Positions 25,210 to 34,400 of a stretch of DNA of 47,724 nucleotides are shown one piece after another (within the stretch, counting starts at the first letter, position 1; the number at the start of each line of letters is the position of its first letter). Source of the DNA: an uncultured Prevotellaceae bacterium (GTDB lineage: Bacteria > Bacteroidota > Bacteroidia > Bacteroidales > Muribaculaceae). The stretch lies in NCBI GenBank assembly GCA_946409635.1, contig CAMJXD010000010.1, forward strand, positions 1 to 47,724, read 5' to 3'. Position numbers and translations under genes: made by a program. The notes beneath the pieces are model-generated. The model saw only the letters and a list, made by a program, of their open reading frames with translations. It ran no database searches and was not told the origin of the DNA.

Positions 25210-26727
25210 ATGTTCAACTTCACGCCACTAGTCCGCGGCCACCTGGTCTCGCGCCTGCAGCAGCAGGTGCGCTACATCGACCATGCCGACGCCGTGCAGC
25301 AGGGCGAGCTGGTGCGCCTCGTCGAGCGGGCATCGCTCACGAGCTTCGGCCGCAAGTATGACTTCTCGTCGATACGCACCTATCGGCAGTTTGCCTCCAC
25401 CGTGCCCCTGTACAGCTACGAGGACCTGGAGCCGCACATCATGCGCATGGTCAACGGCGCGCGCGACGAGCTGTGGCCCGGCCGGTGCATCAACTTCGCC
25501 CAGTCGTCGGGCACCAGCGGACGCAGCAAGTACATCCCCATCACGCGCGAGTCCTTCCAGTGGAACCACTATCAGGGGGCCAGCGACGTGGTGTCTCACT
25601 ACCTGAACCTGAATCCCGAGAGCCGCCTGTTCTCGGGCAAGGCGTTTATCCTGGGCGGCAGCTTTGCCAACAACCTGCAGCTCAAGCCCGGCGTGAGGGT
25701 GGGCGACCTGAGTGCCAACCTCATCGAGAACATGAACCCCCTGGCGGGCTTGTTGCGCGTCCCCAGCAGGCAGATTGCCCTCATGGAGGACTGGACCCAG
25801 AAGCTGCCCCGCCTGGTCGATGCCTGCATCGGGCAGAACGTGACCAATCTGAGCGGTGTGCCCTCGTGGTTCCTGACGGTCATCGGCCGCGTGCTCGACA
25901 AGACGGGCAAGTCGTGCATCCACGACGTGTGGCCCAACCTGGAGGTCTTCTTCCACGGCGGCATCGCCTTTGAGCCCTACAGGCAGCAATACGAGGCCAT
26001 CTGCGACATGGACAAGATGCACTTCCTCAACAACTATAACGCGAGCGAGGGCTTCTTTGCCGTGCAGAGCTCGTGGGAGAGCACAGCAATGCTGCTGTTG
26101 CTCGATGTGGGTGTGTTCTACGAGTTCCTGCCCGTCGAGGACAGCGACAGTTCCACCCCCGAGGTCTATCCCATCTGGGAGATTGAACAGGGCCGCACCT
26201 ATGAGCTTGTCATCACCGCAGCCAACGGCCTGTGGCGCTACCGCATCGGCGACACGGTGACCATCGAGCAGCTCAATCCCGTCAAGATTTCCATCGCCGG
26301 CCGCACGCGCAGCTTCATCAACGCCTTCGGCGAGGAGCTCATGGTCCACAATGCCGACCAGGCCATCACCCTGGCTGCACGCGAGACCGGGTGCCAGGTG
26401 CTCAACTATACCGCTGCGCCGGTCTATGCCCGCGACGGTGAGCGCGGCCGTCACCAGTGGCTCATCGAGTTTGCCGCACCGCCGGCCGAGCCCGACCGCT
26501 TCATGCAGCTGCTCGACAGCCATCTGCGCCAGGTCAACAGCGACTACGATGCCAAGCGCACGGGCGACCTGTTCCTGGCTGCTCCCGAGCTGGTGATTGC
26601 CCCAACGGGCCTGTTCGACCGCTGGCTCGCCTCGACCGGGAAGCTGGGCGGCCAGCGCAAGGTGCCCCGCCTGAGCAACAACCGCGACCTCATCGACCAG
26701 ATGCTGCGCTTGATGGATCCCCGCTGA
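25210..26727 (+). CDS. GH3-family acyl-adenylating enzyme
   Basis: The 505-residue protein matches bacterial GH3 (auxin-responsive promoter) proteins of the ANL adenylase superfamily in length. Visible motifs are the ATP-binding loop QSSGTSGRSKYIPITRES near residue 97, FFHGGIAFEPYRQQYEAI, YNASEGFFAVQSS, and LVITAANGLWRYRIGDTV near residue 340, with a small mobile C-terminal domain after that. Plant members adenylate a carboxylate and join it to an amino acid; the bacterial substrates are unknown to me. The LtaS-like gene follows after 27 nt, so the two are likely one operon and may act on the same envelope product. Confidence 0.88.
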   Translation: MFNFTPLVRGHLVSRLQQQVRYIDHADAVQQGELVRLVERASLTSFGRKYDFSSIRTYRQFASTVPLYSYEDLEPHIMRMVNGARDELWPGRCINFAQSSGTSGRSKYIPITRESFQWNHYQGASDVVSHYLNLNPESRLFSGKAFILGGSFANNLQLKPGVRVGDLSANLIENMNPLAGLLRVPSRQIALMEDWTQKLPRLVDACIGQNVTNLSGVPSWFLTVIGRVLDKTGKSCIHDVWPNLEVFFHGGIAFEPYRQQYEAICDMDKMHFLNNYNASEGFFAVQSSWESTAMLLLLDVGVFYEFLPVEDSDSSTPEVYPIWEIEQGRTYELVITAANGLWRYRIGDTVTIEQLNPVKISIAGRTRSFINAFGEELMVHNADQAITLAARETGCQVLNYTAAPVYARDGERGRHQWLIEFAAPPAEPDRFMQLLDSHLRQVNSDYDAKRTGDLFLAAPELVIAPTGLFDRWLASTGKLGGQRKVPRLSNNRDLIDQMLRLMDPR

Positions 26728-26754
26728 AAAAAAGAATTGACACACACCCTCCTC

Positions 26755-28707
26755 ATGTTGAAAAGACTCGTCCATAGCCATATCGGTGCCGCCCTGCTGA
26801 ACATGGCGGTCGCCTATCTCGTGTGGATGCTCTCGCGCGTGGCCTTTGTGGCCGAGAACTGGTCCACCTTTACCCCCTATATGTCCTGGTCGCTGCTGGG
26901 CAGTATGCTGCACGGCGCCCTGGTGTTCGACACGTCGGCACTGCTCTATGTCAACAGCCTCTGGCTGGTGCTCATGCTGCTGCCGCTGCACCTCAAGGAG
27001 CGTCCCGCCTTCCACCGGGCCCTCAGGTGGCTCTTTGTCGTCACCAATGCCGTGGGCGTGGCCATGAACCTGATGGACGCTGTCTACTTCCAGTACACGG
27101 GACGCCGCTCCACGGTGTCGGTCTTCAGCGAATTTGCCAATGAGGGCAACATCACCTCCATCATCCTCACCGAGTTTGTGGGCCACTGGTACCTCGTGCT
27201 GGCCTTTGCCGCACTCGTGTTCATCCTGTGGCGTTGCTACACCAGGCCCCGACTGGACGTCTACCGTTTCGGCTTCCAGTACTACATCGCCCAGGCCCTT
27301 GCCCTGCTGGTGATGATTCCGCTGGCCATCGTGGGCATCCGCGGCAGTGTCACCGCCGGCACGCGCCCCATCACCATCAGCAACGCGGCCCAGTATGTCA
27401 ATCGTCCCGTCGAGTCGTCGGTCGTGCTCAACACCCCCTTCTCGATGATACGCAGCATCGGCAAGAAAGCCTTTGTCACGCCCGACTATATGCCTGCCGA
27501 CCAGATGCAGGCCCTCTACAGCCCCGTCCATGCCGCTCCTGTGGCCGACGGCCTGGCCCGCAAGGGCCGCAACGTGGTCATCCTCATCGTCGAGAGCATG
27601 GGCAAGGAATACATCGGCTCCCTTAACCCCGATCTGGACGGCGGCCGTTACAAGGGCTACATGCCCTTCATGGACAGCCTGGTGAGCCGGTCGATGACCT
27701 TCAGGTACAGCTTTGCCAACGGCCGCATCAGCATGGATGCCATGCCCTCTATCCTGTCCGGCCTGCCCATGATGGTCGAGCCCATCTTCCTCACCCCGGC
27801 CTCGCTCAACGACGTCGACGGCATCTCCTCGCTGCTCGACCGCAAGGGCTACAGCACTGCATTCTTCCACGGCGGGCACAACATCTCGATGGGCTTCAGT
27901 GCCTATGCCCACAGCATAGGTTACCGCCGCTATTACGGCCTCGACGAGTACTGCCAGTCGCCCAACTACGGCGGTATGGACGACTTCGACGGCAAGTGGG
28001 CCATCTGGGACGAGCCTTTCCTGCAGTTCACCCTCGACAAAATCCACGGCATGTCCCAGCCCTTCCTGGCCACCGTGTTCACCGCCTCGTCCCATCACCC
28101 CTACAACGTGCCCGAGCAGTACCGCGACTCGCTGCACGACGAGGGCGGCCAGCCCATCCACAAGTGTGTGCGCTACACCGACCTGGCCCTGCGCCGCTTC
28201 TTTGAGCGCGCCAGCCGCGAGCCTTGGTTCCAGAACACTGTCTTTGTCCTCGTGGCCGACCACACCAACCAGGCCTCTCACGACGTCTACAAGACCGACC
28301 TGGGCCTGTACAGCATCCCCATCGTCTTCTATACCCCCGACGGCACTCTCGTCCCTGCCGTGCGTGACGACGTCATCGCCCAGCAGACCGACATCACCCC
28401 CACGCTGCTCCACTTGGTGGGCTACGACAAGCCCTACCTCGCCTTTGGCGACGACCTGCTCGCCACCGATGCGGCCCAGTCGTGGGCTTTCAGTTACAAC
28501 GCCGGCATCTACCAGCTCGTACAGGGCGACCTGCTGCTCCAGTTCGACGGCCACAAGACCACAGCCGTCTACCGCTACAAGGCCGACCCCCTGCTGCGCC
28601 ACAACCTGGTAGACCGCTTGCCCGAGCAGCAGCCCCTCGAGCTCCGCCTCAAGGCCATCATCCAGCAATACATGTCGCGCATGAACGAGAACCGCCTCAA
28701 GCCCTGA
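26755..28707 (+). CDS. LtaS-like membrane sulfatase-fold phosphotransferase
   Basis: I start at ATG 26755 (650 residues); an in-frame TTG at 26737 is less likely. Five hydrophobic segments lie in the first ~190 residues (for example LLNMAVAYLVWMLS, LLYVNSLWLVLMLLPLHL, WYLVLAFAALVFILW). A periplasmic sulfatase-type domain follows (about 265-620): NVVILIVESMGKEYIG with the metal-binding Glu, GRISMDAMPSILSGLPMM with the probable Ser/Thr nucleophile region, FFHGGHNISMGF, TASSHHPYN and VLVADHTNQASHD. This is the layout of LTA synthase and related phosphoglycerol or phosphoethanolamine transferases. In a diderm the target is more likely lipid A, glycan or a capsule than teichoic acid. Confidence 0.88.
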   Translation: MLKRLVHSHIGAALLNMAVAYLVWMLSRVAFVAENWSTFTPYMSWSLLGSMLHGALVFDTSALLYVNSLWLVLMLLPLHLKERPAFHRALRWLFVVTNAVGVAMNLMDAVYFQYTGRRSTVSVFSEFANEGNITSIILTEFVGHWYLVLAFAALVFILWRCYTRPRLDVYRFGFQYYIAQALALLVMIPLAIVGIRGSVTAGTRPITISNAAQYVNRPVESSVVLNTPFSMIRSIGKKAFVTPDYMPADQMQALYSPVHAAPVADGLARKGRNVVILIVESMGKEYIGSLNPDLDGGRYKGYMPFMDSLVSRSMTFRYSFANGRISMDAMPSILSGLPMMVEPIFLTPASLNDVDGISSLLDRKGYSTAFFHGGHNISMGFSAYAHSIGYRRYYGLDEYCQSPNYGGMDDFDGKWAIWDEPFLQFTLDKIHGMSQPFLATVFTASSHHPYNVPEQYRDSLHDEGGQPIHKCVRYTDLALRRFFERASREPWFQNTVFVLVADHTNQASHDVYKTDLGLYSIPIVFYTPDGTLVPAVRDDVIAQQTDITPTLLHLVGYDKPYLAFGDDLLATDAAQSWAFSYNAGIYQLVQGDLLLQFDGHKTTAVYRYKADPLLRHNLVDRLPEQQPLELRLKAIIQQYMSRMNENRLKP

Positions 28708-28828
28708 GACAATGCATTAATGAACAGTGCTGATTATTTCCCCGGACACTAATAGTTGAATATAGTTTCTGTATAACGAGCTTACCCGTAGCCTGTTGTA
28801 GGGCCTCGCCTTGGCGTGGCCGCATCCG

Positions 28829-28845
28829 AAGCCCTAACGGGGCTT
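28829..28845 (+). terminator. Weak terminator after LtaS-like gene
   Basis: AAGCCC (28829-28834) pairs with GGGCTT (28840-28845) over a 5-nt loop, followed by only one further T. It lies 121 nt after the stop codon. The rest of the gap 28708-28957 shows no gene. Confidence 0.35.
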
Positions 28846-28875
28846 TCCCCTGACACCCTGTGATACTGAATGACG

Positions 28876-28912
28876 AAGGGTGGGCGACCCCCTTGCGGGA
28901 GCGCCCACCCTT
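28876..28912. terminator. Hairpin between LtaS-like gene and SusC/SusD operon 3
   Basis: AAGGGTGGGCG (28876-28886) pairs perfectly with CGCCCACCCTT (28902-28912). It lies 45 nt past the last gene of the minus-strand operon. No T-run follows on either strand, so the terminator call depends on position. Confidence 0.5.
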
Positions 28913-28957
28913 GCGGTGTGGAATTATGTTCTGTTTAAGGAACTAACTTCTCAAGGA

Positions 28958-29794
28958 TCAGTTGGCAGGATAAACGATTACCAAACGGCCACCAGAGTAC
29001 AGACCACCATCGTTGTCATTCAACAGGAAGTTGAAGTCGTGAGTGTTACCGTCATCAGCAACGAAGCAGTAGCCGCTGTATTGGCTGGGAACGTAGTAGA
29101 TGTAGTAGCCCCAGTAGCTCACATGGAAGCCCTCGGTGAAGCTCATCTTACCATCCTTCAAAGTGAACTCAAGGTAGTCATGATCGTTATCGGGATCGCC
29201 GGGGAACAGAGCCTCCATGGGATCAATGATGCGATAAACGTTGGAACGCTCACCATTGATCACTTTAACGCCCTCAGCTACCGTGGGTGCAGGAAGACCA
29301 AACATTGCGCAGGTGTAGTCATACAGGTCGCAAGTGCCGGCATCAACCCAGTTGAAATCGCACATTACCGATACAACAGACGACTTTAACTGCGCATTTT
29401 TATTATACGTGGTGTCGGCGGTCAGGATATCGGCGTCCGAGAGGTTAACCCTTGCGGAATAAGTCTCACCAGGCTCCATCTCATTGAACACTACAGTAGC
29501 ATAGGCAATGCCCTCGCCATTGGCAAAGGTTACCTGATTGCTCTTGAGTGATACATTGGCAGGTGCATTGCTGAGCGTAACATTGGCAGTGTAATCGCCA
29601 TCCGTGATAGCACGGGACAATGCCACGGGAACCTCAAGGCTGTTAGCCTTGGTGACAATAGTGCTCGGCTGGGCGGAGATAAATGAGATATTGGCAACCG
29701 CCGGCTCATAGATGGCACTCACGTTGTCGGTGTCACAACTGGTCAAGCCAGCAGCAACGAGAGCCAACCCTAAAATATATTTTCCTAATTTCAT
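28958..29794 (-). CDS. Accessory surface lipoprotein of SusC/SusD operon 3
   Basis: The start is taken at the ATG before KLGKYILGLALVAAGLTSC, a lipoprotein signal with lipobox LTSC (278 residues). The N-terminal ~100 residues are a beta-sandwich-like module (ISFISAQPSTIVTKAN, VPVALSRAITDGDYTANVTL) of the Calx-beta/DUF1735 type found in Bacteroidales surface proteins. The C-terminal half is unassigned and aromatic-rich (FHVSYWGYYIYYVPSQY), which often marks ligand-binding surfaces. It is the last gene of the susC-susD operon, 33 nt after susD, a position typical of SusE/F-like binding lipoproteins. The ligand is unknown. Confidence 0.8.
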   Translation of the reverse strand: MKLGKYILGLALVAAGLTSCDTDNVSAIYEPAVANISFISAQPSTIVTKANSLEVPVALSRAITDGDYTANVTLSNAPANVSLKSNQVTFANGEGIAYATVVFNEMEPGETYSARVNLSDADILTADTTYNKNAQLKSSVVSVMCDFNWVDAGTCDLYDYTCAMFGLPAPTVAEGVKVINGERSNVYRIIDPMEALFPGDPDNDHDYLEFTLKDGKMSFTEGFHVSYWGYYIYYVPSQYSGYCFVADDGNTHDFNFLLNDNDGGLYSGGRLVIVYPAN

Positions 29795-29827
29795 AATATT
29801 CAATTAGTTAATAAGATTTAACATACT

Positions 29828-31351
29828 TTACTTCTTGTCACCAATAGGATTCTGATCGGTGTCAGGATTCATGTTGACGTTGCCGTCAAACTCGGCCTGA
29901 GGAATCGTCAGTACCCATGCATAGGCAGCAGGATCCTTCAGTGCCTCGGCATGGGTGGGAACCAGCAGACCATCGGGCCAGCCATATTCACTCAGGCGCT
30001 CAAATCCCTGGTGCAAGCGGCGGATGGTATAGATACGTCCATCCTCGCCCCAAAGCTCGAGACGACGCTGGATCAGGATCTCCTCACGCAGCGAGCCAGT
30101 CTCTTCGGTAGTGAGCTTGCCAAGGGCAGTACCAGTCTTGTTGGTGTTGTAGCCAGGATCACGCTGGCTCATCAGGGCCATCAGGTATTCCTTGGCCAGA
30201 GATTCGTTGCCTGCCATACATGCAGCCTCGGCAGCGTTGAGATACATCTCCTCGACGCGCATCCAGATGTAGTCACCCTCCCAGGTCTGAGAGTTAGAGA
30301 AGTCAAACTTCTGCTGAACGTAGTCCTGATCGGGATCCCACCATGCACGACGGGTATCGGTACTCTTCATCTTGCCATAGAGCCAAGAGGAAATCTCCTT
30401 GGGAGCAGTCTGACCATAAGCCATGTAATTCTGCATGTGAGCAAAGAACGAGGCATACATACCAGCCTGGTCGGCCACAATCTGTGCACCCCACATCACG
30501 TTACCGGCATTAACATCGTTGGTACCCTTAAACGAGCTGATGGGCAGAATGCTCTTGCCACTGGCGGCGATAGCCTTCTGAGCAGCATCCAGGGCGTCGG
30601 ACCACTTCTCCTCGACCAGGGCGATGCGGGACTTCAGACCCAGAGCCACGGCATAGCTCATGTGGCTGGGATGACGCTGAGCAGGGCTCTTGGCCAGCAG
30701 TTCAACGGCCTTGTTGATGTCGTTGTCAATCTGCTCATAAACCTTAGCAACGGTCTCGCGGGGCTGACCGGTCGTCGTCGTCATCGTGGGACCATTATAG
30801 ATGGGCACACAAGGATCGTTAGGATAGGTGTAGTTGCGGGCAAAAATCTGTGACAGCATGAAGTAGCTGTAGGCACGGATAGCATAGGCCTGACCAATCA
30901 CGTAGCTGACGTCCTCGGTAGAGCCTTGCATGGTCTCCTCGGCAGCGATGATGTAGTTGGCATTGGCAATCCAGGTGTAATAGGCCATCCACAGGTCATA
31001 GCTGCGCCATGAGCTGCTGGTGTAACGGCTCTTTACATTGTAGGCAGCGTCAAACCAGAACCAGCCGCTGCCCTGGTCACCCATGATCAAGTCATCACCC
31101 ATCACCTCGGCCATCAGGTTATAGGCACTGATACCGAAGCACTGGTGCGTGTTACCAGTGGTAGACCAGCCGGCAGTGTACATCGAGCGGTAGATACCGT
31201 TCAGGGGGATGAGCGCCTTGGTGGCGTCGCTCATGAAGGTCGAACCCGACATTGAATCGGTAGGCTCGGTCTCGAGCAACTCGCTGTTGCACGACGAGAG
31301 GCTGAGCACGCCAAACATCCCTATAAACAAATATTTAAATATCTTTTTCAT
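29828..31351 (-). CDS. SusD/RagB-family outer-membrane lipoprotein (pair 3)
   Basis: The 507-residue protein has a lipoprotein signal (MKKIFKYLFIGMFGVLSLSSC), the conserved ELLETEPTDSMSGSTF start, TPR-like helices (YVIGQAYAIRAYSYFMLSQI, a family hallmark) and the C-terminal SusD signature WMRVEEMYLNAAEAACMAGN with EILIQRRLELWGEDGR and TIPQAEFDGN near the end. It should form the extracellular lid of the upstream SusC-OmpA protein, 53 nt away. Unlike pairs 1 and 2, neither the spacer nor the signal peptide shares the homology block. Confidence 0.95.
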   Translation of the reverse strand: MKKIFKYLFIGMFGVLSLSSCNSELLETEPTDSMSGSTFMSDATKALIPLNGIYRSMYTAGWSTTGNTHQCFGISAYNLMAEVMGDDLIMGDQGSGWFWFDAAYNVKSRYTSSSWRSYDLWMAYYTWIANANYIIAAEETMQGSTEDVSYVIGQAYAIRAYSYFMLSQIFARNYTYPNDPCVPIYNGPTMTTTTGQPRETVAKVYEQIDNDINKAVELLAKSPAQRHPSHMSYAVALGLKSRIALVEEKWSDALDAAQKAIAASGKSILPISSFKGTNDVNAGNVMWGAQIVADQAGMYASFFAHMQNYMAYGQTAPKEISSWLYGKMKSTDTRRAWWDPDQDYVQQKFDFSNSQTWEGDYIWMRVEEMYLNAAEAACMAGNESLAKEYLMALMSQRDPGYNTNKTGTALGKLTTEETGSLREEILIQRRLELWGEDGRIYTIRRLHQGFERLSEYGWPDGLLVPTHAEALKDPAAYAWVLTIPQAEFDGNVNMNPDTDQNPIGDKK

Positions 31352-31404
31352 GTTTATATTCTATTTAATAATGATGAATGTTGTTTGAACTCGTAGCCTC
31401 GGCA

Positions 31405-34400
31405 TTACTTAACAATGATTTCGCAAATCGAAACACGGTTCCAGCTCAATTCGTCAAACATGTTGCCGATACCCTGGCCAGCGGCGTTGATGCGGTTGGC
31501 AGCGATACCATACTTCTTGACGAGCATATCCTTCACGCTGGCGGCACGGCCGTTAGCGAGCTTGACGTTCACGTCCTCCTTGCCCTCGGGCGAAGCATAA
31601 CCCTTGATGACGCAGGTAGCCTCGGGATGGCTCTTGAGGTAAGCAGCCACGCGCTCAACGTTGGCACGCTGGTCGGCGGTAACGGCGGTACCACTCTTGG
31701 GGAAGTGAACCAGGATGTTCATGTACTGCTTGCTGTTGTCTACCACCTTGGGAGCGGCATTCTTGGCAGCATTCAGGTCGTTGCGGCAGTTGGCCAGGGC
31801 GCGGTTAGCGGCGTCGAGGTCACCCTGCAGCTGAGCCAGACGGCTGTTAGCGTCGGCAGCGGCGTTATGGGCGTCGGCGAGCTGAGCGCGCAGGTCGTTG
31901 ATCTGGCCGTTCAGTGCATTCACGTTAACGGCGGGAGCGGCGGCAGCGTAGCTCTTACCGAAGTTCAGCTCGATACCTACGGTGTAGGTGCGGTTGGGGC
32001 TGTAGTCATAGTTGGTACCACCCGAGAAGTTGTACTGGGGATCCATACCATTGAGGTGTGTCCACAGGGCCAGGTTGTCGACCGAACCAAAGATGCGGGC
32101 ACCGGTCATACCCAGCTTGCCAATCCAGCTCATGGGCAGAGCATAGGCCAGGGTAATGTTCTTGATAGCAAAGTAGCTGGCATCGATCAGGTAGCGGTCG
32201 GTGTTGAGCATCGAGCCTGCGATGGTAGCACGGGGAACGTCGGTGATGTCACCGGGCTTCTGCCAGCGGCGCAGCATGTTCTTGTTCCAGGTTGAGCTGA
32301 TGTACCACAGGTCCATGTCGCTGGCATACAGGCTGTCATAAACCTTGCCACCCAGCGAGTAGGTAGTCAGCACGCTCAGGGTCAGACCCTTCCAGGTGAA
32401 GTCGGTACCCAGCGAACCGAACAGGTCGGGCTGGCGGCTACCCAGATAGTACTTGCAGTTGGTAGCAATCGAGGAGTTGTCGGTGATATAGTCAGTACCC
32501 TCAATCTTGTTACCTTCCTTGTCCTTCTCATAGGCCCAGTACAGGGGATAACCGGTCGAGGGGTCAACACCTGCGCTCTTGTTCATATAATAGGTATAGA
32601 TGGGCTTGCCCTCCTCAATCACGCGAACGCCATAGGTCAAAACAGGAGCCTCCTTGGTCAACTTGATGACCTTGTTCTTGTTGTGGGTGGCCATTGCAGT
32701 GATGTTCCACTCAAAGTCGGCAGTGCGGACGGGAGTGATGCGCAGCGATGCCTCAACACCGCGGTTGCGCATGTCACCGATGTTGTCCATGTAACCGGTG
32801 AAACCGGTCGACAGTGCCATGGGACGCTCAAGGAGCAGGTCCTTGGTCAGACGGTTGTAGAAGTCGACGTTCAACTGCAAGCGGTGGTTGAACAGGATAG
32901 CGTCGAAGCCGGCATTGAAGTTACGGCTCTTCTCCCAAGATACGGTCTGGTTCTCGAGCGAAGAAATGAGTGCACCGATGTTGGTGGCATTGCTGTAGCT
33001 CAAGTCGTAGAGCGACTGCCAAGCATAGTAAGTCGAGAGCATATCGTTACCCTGCTCACCATAGCTGGCCTTTACAGACAGGTTGTTGACCCAACCCACA
33101 TTCTGCATGAACTTCTCACCCGAGATACGCCAGTTGGCACCGACGCTCCAGAAGGTACCCTTGTTGTGGTCGGGGTGGAAGCGCGAAGACTTATCCTGAC
33201 GCAGCGAAGCGCTCAGGAAGTAGCGGCCACCGTAGTTGTAGCTTGCACGACCCAGCCAGGAGTCGATGCGATACTTGTCGCTGTAGGAGTCGGCCTCGAG
33301 CAGGGTGGTTGCGGGACGCAACTCAAGGATGCCGTCAACCAGGTTGGTCTTGCCGGCCAGCAGGTAGCTGTACTCATAGGCATACCACTCGTGACCAGCC
33401 AACAGACCGATGGTGTGCTCACCGAAGGTGCGGTCCCAGGTCAACAACTGGTTGAAGGTATAGCTCTGGATGCGACGGTTGTACTTCTCAAGCAGACCAC
33501 CGGCGTTAGCCTGGTTACCGTGCTGAGAGTTCATGTAACGGGTGTTGTTGATCGTCTGATAGTCGGTGCTGAAGTTGACAGCCAGCTTGATGCCCTGACG
33601 CCAGCCATACTTGGCCAGGTCGCTACCCAGCACGATACCGGTGCGCAGACCGGCAACGTCACGCTTGGCATAAGCCTTATCCAGCATCAGCATACCCAGC
33701 GACGAGAAGTCGCTCAGCGAACCGGGACGGGTGCCATTGGCAGTAGGCTCACCCCAGTCATACAGGATGTTGCCGTCACCGTCATACATCGTCTTACCAT
33801 CGATGTCCTTGAGGTAAACAGGGAACAGCGGGTTGATGAACTGTGCGGTGTACCAGGGGTTAGACGTGCTGGTATCCTCATAGTCGTTGAAGTTCTGCAT
33901 AGCGTGGGCCAACGAAACGTTGATGTTGGCACCCAACCAGTCAGTGATCTGGCTGGTGACGTTGGCACGGCCAGTGTAGCGCTCATAGTTGGTGGTCTTC
34001 AAGATACCATCCTCGTTGAGGTAACCCAGCGACATCATGTACTGAGCATGCTCGCTACCGCCGGTCACCTGCAACTGGTGCTCGTGACGGAAGGCATTGT
34101 TGCGGATTACGCTGTCATACCAGTCCTCGTTCCAGGCACTCTGTGCATCGGCGCGCACTTGACCGGTTACCGGGTCAATGATCTCACCCCAAGTGTAGTT
34201 CTTGAAGGGGTTGTACTGCTCACCACCGAGCTGGCCGCTCAGACCAGCGCGGGCGATGGCCTCGGCATCATTCCAGCTGTTGCCGTTGTCAATAGCCTGG
34301 TTGCGCAATGACTCATACACGAGCTGTACAAATTCCTTCTGATCCACGTGGTCGTAGCGCTTGGTAGCACGCGAAGACCAGCCGAAGGTCGAACGCCACA

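Noticed and set aside
25228-28668. A 1146-codon open frame antisense to the GH3 and LtaS-like genes
   Set aside because: It mirrors the GC-rich codon pattern of two well-supported genes, crosses their boundary, and its product is repetitive Val/Gly/His-rich sequence with no recognisable domain.
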